Origin: Chitinophagaceae bacterium
GTDB lineage: Bacteria; Bacteroidota; Bacteroidia; Chitinophagales; Chitinophagaceae
Direction of reading: 5' to 3'
NCBI GenBank assembly: GCA_019638615.1
Contig: JAHBTL010000003.1
Span: 1-64,000, forward strand
DNA: 64,000 nt
The notes beneath the pieces are model-generated. The model was not told the origin of the DNA. It saw only the letters and a program-made list of their open reading frames with translations, and searched no databases. The position numbers were made by a program, and so were the translations under genes. Position 1 is the first letter of the stretch, and each line of letters begins with the position of its first letter. Below are positions 16,753 through 23,562 of the stretch, in pieces.

Positions 16753-17184
16753 CTAATCATCTATCCTTAAAAAGGTCCCGTTTTTGTCGAACTCAAGCGT
16801 TAACCCGTTAGATAATTTTACGTCCTGGGTGGTTTTATTCAGTTCCCATTCTTTAATAAATAAACCAGGATAATTGGTAGTAACATAACTGAGAATGGGT
16901 GCAGGTATTACACTTTCCGGTAATGCTTCGTTGCTTTCAATGTCTATAATTTCCCCATCGCTATTGAACTCAAGCTTCGTACCGCCTTTCAGGTAGGCTT
17001 TATAGGTTGTTTTAAGATCATCTCTTTCTTTTACAACCTGTAAAATCTGCTGTCCTGCAAAGTGTGTATTGATGTAACTGGTACTTGTGGCAGGTAAATC
17101 ATTGGGTGATACTACTTTTTCTTTGTCGCAGGAAGCCAAAATAAATACACAGGCTGCTGTCACTAACAGGAGGATTCTTTTCAT
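16753..17184 (-). CDS. PepSY-like (DUF2874) lipoprotein
   Basis: From the ATG at 17184 (MKRILLLVTAACVFILASCDK) this is a 143-residue lipoprotein with its lipobox cysteine at residue 19. The mature protein has two PepSY-like beta-alpha-beta repeats: ATSTSYINTHFAGQQILQV with YKAYLKGGTKLEFNSDGEI, then PAPILSYVTTNYPG with LSNGLTLEFDKNGTFL. Such proteins are thought to act as periplasmic or surface inhibitors or ligand-binding proteins. The ECF-type promoter motif at 17219-17247 lies 34 bases upstream, so it should belong to the sigma regulon. An upstream in-frame ATG at 17238 would place that motif inside the gene and is rejected. Confidence 0.88.
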   Translation of the reverse strand: MKRILLLVTAACVFILASCDKEKVVSPNDLPATSTSYINTHFAGQQILQVVKERDDLKTTYKAYLKGGTKLEFNSDGEIIDIESNEALPESVIPAPILSYVTTNYPGLFIKEWELNKTTQDVKLSNGLTLEFDKNGTFLRIDD

Positions 17185-17218
17185 GTTACTCTTTTTATTA
17201 TTGTAAATAGGTTTATTA

Positions 17219-17247
17219 TAAGACAATTCAAATAGCATGCACCCTTA
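17219..17247 (-). promoter_or_regulatory. ECF-type promoter, copy 1 (PepSY-like lipoprotein)
   Basis: On the minus strand the site reads TAAGGGT, 14 bases, TTGTCTTA. The same bipartite motif with exactly 14 intervening bases occurs at 20932-20960 and 21216-21244. The GTC in the downstream half fits the -10 core of many ECF promoters. The PepSY-like gene starts 34 bases further on. Confidence 0.7.
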
Positions 17248-17316
17248 TTCAACTCCGGGGTAAAAAAATGTTAAAGAAGATGCTGCTTTTAACATTTACT
17301 TTACAGGCTTCTTCCA

Positions 17317-19143
17317 TTAAAACAAATTGATACCTGCATTCCAGCCGATCCAGCCACTCAGTCTATCGTTATTGAACATTCTTTTTGCGGACGATGATGC
17401 TACTATCGGGAATTTGTATCCGTCAATTGCTGTTTTTTGGTCGCTGTAATACAAGGTGAACGATGGTCCGGCAAATACAGAGAATTTTTTACTCAGGTTA
17501 AAATTAAATTGAATATTAAGCCTGTTTAAAAGGTTTGAGTGATCCCAATCGCCCAGATAGGCAAATGAGGAGCTGAGCTCGGGATTCACGGTAAGCCAGT
17601 TCAGCATTTTGATTTCAGTGCCCAGTCCGTATCCTGCCGTATATAATTTTCTATTCCTGTTTCCTGCATTGGCTCCGGCCTGCAGAATGCTATACAATTT
17701 TGTGCTGCCGGTTTTAAAAGCCAGGTTAAAATTGGTTGTTTCGTTAGTGGAAACTGATACTTTGTGATAGCCCTTTATAACAATATTCACCAACCCGATA
17801 CTGTAACCATCTGAGCTGTCAGCAATATTGATCAATCCCACCTGCACGCCCTGTAATTTTTTGGTATAGTTTACAATTCCACTTACCTGCACTCCTTTTA
17901 TATTTTTTTTATTGTAGTTGATAATACCGGCTGTTTGCAATCCTTTGAAGGAGCCTGTATGATAGTTAACAATGCCCGAAAACTGAGCGCCTTTAAAATC
18001 GCCGCCGCTTACATTTGAAATTCCGGCAACCTGCGTACCTGTAACATGCTGTCTTACATGGTTTGATACGCCGGCAACCTGCATACCATTTATCTGCTGC
18101 AGTACAGTATTGTGTACACCTGCCACCTGCACCCCTTTGACTTCTCCGCCGGTAAGATTAAATACGCCTGCCACCTGTGCAAACTGTGTGTTTTTGCGGT
18201 TAATATTAAAGATACCGCCTGCTTCAACCACTTCAACACCACCGGTATAGCCACCCAGCACGTTGAAAGAAAACTTACTGATGACCTGGCTGCTCAGGCT
18301 GCCATTCGTACTTAATCCGGGCACTACTGACACCTGTACAGATTTTTCGGTAAAAAATTTCCTGATATTAAGGCTCTGGGCTTTTTGACGGGCAGTTAAA
18401 AAGAGCTTTGCCAACCGGGTTTGTTCCACTGTCCCGGGTCTGTTCATCGGCGGAATGCTCGATGTATCTATTATCGGAATGGTCAGTCCGCTGTCTGCAA
18501 GCTGGTAAATGTTTGCTGTAGATTGGATCCTCGCATTGATCACCGGCACTAGCGATATTTCCAGTTGCATATTATAAGCGGGTTGTATGATAACAGTCGT
18601 ATCTTCAAAAGCATCTTTGCTGATAGACAGGGAGGCCGACCGGCGCCTGCTTTTGAGCTTAATGGTAAACTTTCCTTCTTCGTTGGTGAGCGTTGATGCC
18701 AGGTGTGCAGGCTCATAGATGCTGGCATTGGCTATTTTTTCTCCCGTTTCCCCGTTTACGATGTAGCCGGTAATGGTAATGGTATTGTCGGTGGCCGGGC
18801 TTTGCTGTACTACCGATGTAAGCCTGATTGCCACGCGTCTTAGTATAATATAATTGCCGCTTTCCTTGTATTCGTACCCGGTTCCCAGCAATTGTTTCAG
18901 TGCCTGGCGGATGGTATAGTCTCCTGCCGGCAGGCTTACCAGGCTGTCGCGCTTGAGTATATTGCTGTTATAGGAAAAGCTGAAATTTGCCCGGTTGCTG
19001 ATGATGGATAATGCATCATCCAGCCTTTGCTGCCTGATGTCAACAGATACTGATCTGCCAAGTATGTTCTGAGCAAAGCTGTTGTATCCCAAAAGGCATA
19101 GAATGAGCAGTGCCAGGTATTGCCTGTTTCTTTTAATCGTCAT
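17317..19143 (-). CDS. STN/CarboxypepD_reg protein with LA_2272-type surface repeats
   Basis: This 608-residue outer-membrane protein follows fecR by 15 bases. It has a signal peptide (residues 1-25), an STN domain at about 28-102 (VDIRQQRLDDALSIISNRAN, ending YIILRR), a CarboxypepD_reg-like domain at about 122-200 (ITGYIVNGETGEKIANASI), then nine or ten tandem repeats of about 20 residues at roughly 290-455 built on Q-[VFT]-[AS]-G-[IV]-x-N (VQVAGVHN, MQVAGVSN, TQVAGISN, AQFSGIVN), like LA_2272-type surface repeats. The C-terminal 130 residues are barrel-like. There is no plug and no TonB-receptor barrel. STN normally talks to FecR, so this is a candidate surface transducer. Confidence 0.85.
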   Translation of the reverse strand: MTIKRNRQYLALLILCLLGYNSFAQNILGRSVSVDIRQQRLDDALSIISNRANFSFSYNSNILKRDSLVSLPAGDYTIRQALKQLLGTGYEYKESGNYIILRRVAIRLTSVVQQSPATDNTITITGYIVNGETGEKIANASIYEPAHLASTLTNEEGKFTIKLKSRRRSASLSISKDAFEDTTVIIQPAYNMQLEISLVPVINARIQSTANIYQLADSGLTIPIIDTSSIPPMNRPGTVEQTRLAKLFLTARQKAQSLNIRKFFTEKSVQVSVVPGLSTNGSLSSQVISKFSFNVLGGYTGGVEVVEAGGIFNINRKNTQFAQVAGVFNLTGGEVKGVQVAGVHNTVLQQINGMQVAGVSNHVRQHVTGTQVAGISNVSGGDFKGAQFSGIVNYHTGSFKGLQTAGIINYNKKNIKGVQVSGIVNYTKKLQGVQVGLINIADSSDGYSIGLVNIVIKGYHKVSVSTNETTNFNLAFKTGSTKLYSILQAGANAGNRNRKLYTAGYGLGTEIKMLNWLTVNPELSSSFAYLGDWDHSNLLNRLNIQFNFNLSKKFSVFAGPSFTLYYSDQKTAIDGYKFPIVASSSAKRMFNNDRLSGWIGWNAGINLF

Positions 19144-19158
19144 ATCCGGTCTGTAAAA

Positions 19159-20127
19159 TTATTGTAAAACAATATCGTCGCCGTTCCTTGTTACTTTGAT
19201 CATGAGCGTTTGCGACAGGATTTCAAAAATGGTATCTAATGATTCTTCGTTAAACGTTACTGTAAGCGGCAGGGCGCGTAATTCTTTTTTTGCTATCGTG
19301 ATATGAACGTCATAGGCTTCGTTCAATTTGTCAACCAGCTTCCACAGCGGAGTGTTATCGCAAACAAAAGTACGGCTTACATAATAGTTGAAAAGCTTGT
19401 CTGTATTACTGCCTTTTTCCAGTTTATTGGTCAAAGCTGTTATTGTTGTTTGCTCTCCTGCCCTCAATTCAATCGTTTCGTTTTCCCTGGTTACCCGTAC
19501 AATGCCTGTGCTTACTACAATTTCCGTAGCGCTGTTGTTGTTTTTAATATTGAAGGAAGTACCTATCACTTTTACCCTGATATTATCAACATCAATGGTG
19601 AAGGGTTTTGTTTTATCAGGCATGATATTAAAAAAAGCTTCTCCGCTCAGCTTCACATGCCTCTGTTTTTGAAAAGAAGACGGGTAGGAGAGCACCGCTT
19701 TTTTGTTGAGGGTAACAACAGAGTGATCCGGTAATGTGTCAGTCTTTACTTCATTTCCTGAACGGGATACAATCTGTTCAGGAGTTATTTCACCCGGCTG
19801 GTAGATGGAATAAGTAAGCAAAACACCTGCGGCAATAATGAGGATAGCTGCCACCATTCTGAACCAGCTAAATTTTATAATGCGGGTGCCGGGAGGGTTT
19901 TCCGAAATTGCTGCCTGGAACTTTGCCCAGGCTGCATTTTCATCCGGGGTATTAATACCGGCGGGGTTGCTCTCATTCCATAGCAGCGAAAGCTGGTGAA
20001 AGTAATGAAGGTTTTGTTCGCTGCTTTCTACCCACGAAAGCATTTCCTTCTCTTCGGCAGGTGAAGCTTCTCCCGCGAGAAACTTTACCAGCAGTTGATC
20101 TATTTTATCGTTTGCAGCGTATTCCAA
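19159..20127 (-). CDS. FecR family transmembrane anti-sigma factor
   Basis: FecR proteins hold their ECF sigma factor inactive and relay a periplasmic signal to it. This 322-residue protein has the cytoplasmic N-terminal sigma-binding domain (IDQLLVKFLAGEASPAEEKEMLSWVESSEQ split over residues 8-38), one membrane helix at about 86-107 (WFRMVAAILIIAAGVLLTYSI), the periplasmic FecR domain (KTDTLPDHSVVTLNKKAVLSYP, LSGEAFFNI, VKVIGTSFNIK) and a C-terminal STN-like domain (LWKLVDKLNEAYDVHITI). It lies between the sigma and STN genes. A miniature inverted-repeat element separates it from sigma. Confidence 0.95.
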   Translation of the reverse strand: MEYAANDKIDQLLVKFLAGEASPAEEKEMLSWVESSEQNLHYFHQLSLLWNESNPAGINTPDENAAWAKFQAAISENPPGTRIIKFSWFRMVAAILIIAAGVLLTYSIYQPGEITPEQIVSRSGNEVKTDTLPDHSVVTLNKKAVLSYPSSFQKQRHVKLSGEAFFNIMPDKTKPFTIDVDNIRVKVIGTSFNIKNNNSATEIVVSTGIVRVTRENETIELRAGEQTTITALTNKLEKGSNTDKLFNYYVSRTFVCDNTPLWKLVDKLNEAYDVHITIAKKELRALPLTVTFNEESLDTIFEILSQTLMIKVTRNGDDIVLQ

Positions 20128-20163
20128 AGTATACCTTTTATTGGGTTAGATGAGCTATTGCAG

Positions 20164-20285
20164 GTGTATTCCAAATTATCGCTGCATATTTAATTGCCCT
20201 CACCCCTGTCTGCCGACAGGCAGGCTTTTTATTCCCTCCCCGCAGCGGCGAAGGAAAAGCGGTGCGACAATTTGGAATGCACCCA
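20164..20285 (-). mobile_element. Miniature inverted-repeat element, copy A
   Basis: The left end is GTGTATTCCAAATTATCGC and the right end GCGACAATTTGGAATGCACC, giving imperfect terminal inverted repeats. Internally, runs of CCCTCACCCC and TTCCCTCCCC flank a CTGTCTGCCGACAGGCAG hairpin. The reverse complement of 26706-26820 aligns with it at both ends and in the C-rich blocks. It lies 11 bases after the sigma stop and 36 bases before the fecR start. It encodes nothing and would have moved, if ever, by a transposase in trans. Confidence 0.65.
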
Positions 20286-20296
20286 CCCTTGTCTGT

Positions 20297-20872
20297 TTAT
20301 GGTAGCAGCAGATACAACACCGTTGTTGCCGGTAAATATGCTGCCAGTTTTAAGCGCAAAAGTCTCAAAGCCTTGCCCATTTGAGCCTCTATTGTTTTTA
20401 CCGAAAGCCCAAGCTGCAGGGCTATCTCCTGGTATTTTAGTCCCTCGAACCTGCTCAGCCTGAATATGATGCCACATTGCTCAGGTAAATCGTCCAATGC
20501 CACCCGTATATGTTCCTGCAGTTCTTTACCCAGAATTTTATGCTCTGCATTTTCTGCAAAAGAGGGCGGTTGCCTGGTTATATATTTTTCGTGAACTGAT
20601 TTTATCTGCTGGTGCTTGATATAATTAAGACAATGATTATAAATCGATTTGTACAGGTATGCTTTAGCAGATATGCCAATAGATAATTCGTCTTTTTTCT
20701 CCCATAATTTTAAAAAAACCTGTTGCACTATTCCTTCGGCGGCAAATTCATTTTTGATCAGGGTATAAGCGTACCGGTACAATTCTTCATAAAATTTTTT
20801 AAAGATCGTTTCAAATGAAGAGGTTGTTACGGTTGTTACAATATCTGCGCTGTCGGTTTTTATTCGTTCCAC
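20297..20872 (-). CDS. ECF RNA polymerase sigma factor, FecI-like Bacteroidota family
   Basis: This 191-residue sigma-70 family protein has region 2 at about residues 22-90 (FKKFYEELYRYAYTLIKNE, AEGIVQQVFLKLWEKKDEL, AYLYKSIYNHCLNYIKH) and region 4 at about 125-180 (ALDDLPEQCGIIFRLSRFEG, LKYQEIALQLGLSVKTIEAQ, MGKALRLLRLKL). It directs transcription of cell-surface signalling genes and is controlled by the FecR protein encoded next. Its own promoter at 20932-20960 carries the motif shared by two other genes here, which suggests autoregulation. A 120-bp repeat element follows its stop. Confidence 0.96.
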   Translation of the reverse strand: MERIKTDSADIVTTVTTSSFETIFKKFYEELYRYAYTLIKNEFAAEGIVQQVFLKLWEKKDELSIGISAKAYLYKSIYNHCLNYIKHQQIKSVHEKYITRQPPSFAENAEHKILGKELQEHIRVALDDLPEQCGIIFRLSRFEGLKYQEIALQLGLSVKTIEAQMGKALRLLRLKLAAYLPATTVLYLLLP

Positions 20873-20931
20873 CGTTGCTTGCTTAATTCCTGTATCAAAG
20901 ATAATCGCTTCCAGCCAATACCACTTTGTAG

Positions 20932-20960
20932 TAAGACAATCATTGGAACGCTTACCCTTA
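20932..20960 (-). promoter_or_regulatory. ECF-type promoter, copy 2 (sigma gene)
   Basis: TAAGGGT, 14 bases, TTGTCTTA on the minus strand, with the downstream end 59 bases before the sigma ATG. Identical halves and identical spacing to the copies at 17219-17247 and 21216-21244 point to positive autoregulation. Confidence 0.7.
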
Positions 20961-21012
20961 CCGGTTCTTTAAAAAAAATCAGGTGGTTGATTATCATAGC
21001 AAATCTTTTCAG

Positions 21013-21198
21013 TCATTGTATTGCGGCAATGCTTTTAAAAAGAAGGCTATTACCCAGGGTGCAGTACTGATTCCAACTGGAGGCAAAATACCGGAAATAA
21101 TACAGGTGATCGTCGCTGCTTTCAAGCCACAACCTTATAGTTGTTTCTTCAGACAATGTAGCTTTTTGCTCGAGGAATTTGAGGAGTAATTCATCCAT
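21013..21198 (-). CDS. Free-standing FecR N-terminal (sigma-binding) domain
   Basis: From the ATG at 21198 this is a 61-residue protein whose first 44 residues match the cytoplasmic N-terminal domain of FecR: MDELLLKFLEQKATLSEETT, then IRLWLESSDDHLYYFRYFAS and SWNQ. The complete FecR at 19159-20127 has the parallel LLVKFLAGEASPAEEKEMLS and WVESSEQNLHYFHQL. It lacks the membrane helix and periplasmic part; the last 17 residues are unrelated. It has its own copy of the ECF-type promoter and lies directly upstream of the sigma gene. It is either a remnant of a second fecR or a soluble anti- or pro-sigma peptide. An alternative in-frame ATG at 21216 overlaps the promoter. Confidence 0.6.
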   Translation of the reverse strand: MDELLLKFLEQKATLSEETTIRLWLESSDDHLYYFRYFASSWNQYCTLGNSLLFKSIAAIQ

Positions 21199-21215
21199 TG
21201 TTTGTTGTTTTATCA

Positions 21216-21244
21216 TAAGACAACAAACAGCCGGTGTACCCTTA
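21216..21244 (-). promoter_or_regulatory. ECF-type promoter, copy 3 (FecR-domain stub)
   Basis: TAAGGGT, 14 bases, TTGTCTTA on the minus strand, ending 18 bases before the ATG at 21198. It matches the promoters of the sigma and PepSY-like genes. Confidence 0.65.
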
Positions 21245-21356
21245 CGTGCTGCGATATTTGGATTATGGGGATATCATGCGCTGAGTGCGTTGGTTCATTT
21301 ATTTCAGATGGTGAATGGTATTCCTTGTAACCTGCAACTTGCAACGATGTCTTTTC

Positions 21357-22724
21357 TTACACATTGCCTGGTGTAGGATGCACCCACGATCCCCTGTAGG
21401 GACGCTGTAACAGTTTTGTTGCTTCCGGGTCGCCCACAATTTCTCTTTTAACGGGATCATACTTCAGAGAACGCCCAAGCTGCATGGAAAGGTTGGCAAT
21501 GATACAGCTTGCAGTAGATATATGACCTTCTTCTATATCCGCTATTGGCCTGGTTTTATTGTCTATCGCTTTCAGGAAGTCGAGCATGTGCAAACGGGTA
21601 GCGGGGGCAGCGTTCAATTCAATCGCAGGCTCGTTTACATCCTCCGGATATTTTTCCTTTTCGTATACTACATCTTTGTGGATCTTTTCACCCTTGCCAA
21701 CCGGAATAAAATCATATTGCATGGTACTGCCGCAAAGCGTTCCCTTGTCGCCGTATAATTTAAAAGACCAGGGATATTCCGGGTCTGCGGGAGTGCCCCA
21801 ACTCCTGTGCTGCCATACACAGTTTAATCCATCGTATTCAAAAATCGCCGATTGCGTATCAGCAATATTGCTTTTTCCTGTTTTGTTAACATATATACCG
21901 CCGGTTGAAGTAATAAGCTTTGGCCAGCCGAGTTTCAGCATCCACCTGACGGTGTCGAGCATGTGAATGCACATGTCGCCCATAATACCGTTGCCATATT
22001 CCATAAAAGTACGCCACCAGCGTATATGGGGTAATCCATCATAGGGACGCATTGGGGCGGGACCTGTCCACATTTCATAATCAAAAAAATCGGGCACAGG
22101 TTGTTCCGGCGGATTGCCGTTGTTGCGCATGTGATAGTAACAACACATTTCCACGTGCGATATTTTTCCCAGCAAACCCGCATCTATAATATTCTTTTTA
22201 GCGTCAATTAAGTGAGGAGTGCTTTTGCGTTGCGTACCTACCTGCACTACTTTGTTGTATTTCCTGGCGGCGGAAACCATTGCTTCGCCCTCTGTTACAT
22301 CCACGCTGATGGGCTTTTGTACATATACATGCGCGCCGGCTTTTATAGAATCAATGGCCTGCAGGGCATGCCAGTGATCAGGAGAGCCTATCAGTACTAT
22401 TTCAGGTTTTTGTTCCGACAGCATTTTCCTGTAATCTCCATATTGCGCCGGCTTTTTCTTGTTTTGCTGGCGCTGGCTTACCATAGTGGCAGCATTTTCC
22501 AACTGGTTTTTGTCGGGATCGCATACGCCTACCACTTCTACCGGGGCAACCTGTATTAACCTGAACAGGTCGCTTTTGCCGTACCAGCCTGTACCGATCA
22601 GCGCTACCCTTCTTGGAGAAGGAGGTGTGGAGAAATCCATTCCATTCACTTTAAGAGAGGCAAGTGCTAAAGCTGCAGACGTACCACGAATAAACTGGCG
22701 GCGGTTGAAATTGTGCTGACTCAT
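21357..22724 (-). CDS. Gfo/Idh/MocA family oxidoreductase, Tat-exported
   Basis: A 455-residue NAD(P)-dependent sugar dehydrogenase-like protein. It opens with a twin-arginine signal (NRRQFIRGTSAALALASL), so it is probably exported folded. The Rossmann domain follows (RRVALIGTGWYGKSDLFRL, VVGVCDPD, VLIGSPDHWHALQAIDSI), with the family EKP-type motif as VQKPIS and the C-terminal GFO/IDH domain containing GDMCIHMLDTVRWML. The substrate is unknown; homologues act on sugars or inositols. It is monocistronic. A second family member of the GH109 type is at 63187. Confidence 0.93.
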   Translation of the reverse strand: MSQHNFNRRQFIRGTSAALALASLKVNGMDFSTPPSPRRVALIGTGWYGKSDLFRLIQVAPVEVVGVCDPDKNQLENAATMVSQRQQNKKKPAQYGDYRKMLSEQKPEIVLIGSPDHWHALQAIDSIKAGAHVYVQKPISVDVTEGEAMVSAARKYNKVVQVGTQRKSTPHLIDAKKNIIDAGLLGKISHVEMCCYYHMRNNGNPPEQPVPDFFDYEMWTGPAPMRPYDGLPHIRWWRTFMEYGNGIMGDMCIHMLDTVRWMLKLGWPKLITSTGGIYVNKTGKSNIADTQSAIFEYDGLNCVWQHRSWGTPADPEYPWSFKLYGDKGTLCGSTMQYDFIPVGKGEKIHKDVVYEKEKYPEDVNEPAIELNAAPATRLHMLDFLKAIDNKTRPIADIEEGHISTASCIIANLSMQLGRSLKYDPVKREIVGDPEATKLLQRPYRGSWVHPTPGNV

Positions 22725-22825
22725 ACGACAAATAATTTTACTTGGAATGTATATTGATTAAAGATAGCAAGCTTTGCAATTTCTGCCCAAATCAAATTCT
22801 CCTGACTTCCTGAGCGGTGCTGTTT

Positions 22826-23491
22826 TCAGTTTACGATTGCCAGGGCTATGCCATCGTGGTATTTGCTGCCTACTGTTTGAATAATAGTGGCAGTTACTTC
22901 TTTGCTGTTCGAAAGAAGTTCGATGAAGCGTTGCACTCCCTTTACTTCAGGGTCGGTTGTATTTTCATCCAGTATCCTGGCTTCTCGTACTACATTGTCT
23001 GTAATGATCAATGTGCCCGGGTGGGAAAGTTGCAACGCCCATTGAAAATATTCAGCGTAGGGTTCTTTATCGGCATCGATAAAAATAACATCAAAGGGGC
23101 TACCACCTTTAGCTTTCAGTTTAGGTAGTTCCTCAATTGCATTGCCTACTCTTATAGTCGCACAATCACCCAATCCTGCAACCTGAAGATTAGAAGTAGC
23201 TATATCTGCATGGTGCTGGTCCAGTTCAAGTGTGATCAGCTTACCCCCGGGCTGAAGCGCTCTTGCCAGCCAGATAGTACTGTATCCACCCAATGTTCCT
23301 ATTTCAAGAATTTTTTGCGGCTTGTTGAGCCTGGCAAGCATGTATAAAAATTTCCCCTGGTTTTCTGAAATGCTGATAGGAGGCAGATTGCCTGCTATAA
23401 TAGTTTGTTTAGTCTGTAATAATGCGTTGTCTTCTTTTACAAAGCGCTGGTTGATAAACCGATCAACATCACCGAATATATCGTTACTCAT
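22826..23491 (-). CDS. Class I SAM-dependent O-methyltransferase
   Basis: This 221-residue cytoplasmic protein is of the catechol/caffeoyl-CoA O-methyltransferase (methyltransf_3) family. The SAM-binding motif is ILEIGTLGGYSTIWLARAL, followed by the acidic residue of LITLELD, and the metal-binding and catalytic region VIFIDADKEPYAEYF plus ITDNVVREARI. It methylates a hydroxyl on a small aromatic or other substrate using a divalent metal; the exact substrate is not predictable. It stands alone. Confidence 0.93.
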   Translation of the reverse strand: MSNDIFGDVDRFINQRFVKEDNALLQTKQTIIAGNLPPISISENQGKFLYMLARLNKPQKILEIGTLGGYSTIWLARALQPGGKLITLELDQHHADIATSNLQVAGLGDCATIRVGNAIEELPKLKAKGGSPFDVIFIDADKEPYAEYFQWALQLSHPGTLIITDNVVREARILDENTTDPEVKGVQRFIELLSNSKEVTATIIQTVGSKYHDGIALAIVN

Positions 23492-23562
23492 AAAATTAAT
23501 TTTTTATTTGGAATAAATATTGCATAAGTTTAAAAAATAGATAAGCACAAACCGGAGCAGCA

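Noticed and set aside
20229-20477. Minus-strand frame across the sigma 3' end and the repeat element
   Set aside because: It is a shadow of the sigma gene in another frame, extended through the repeat.
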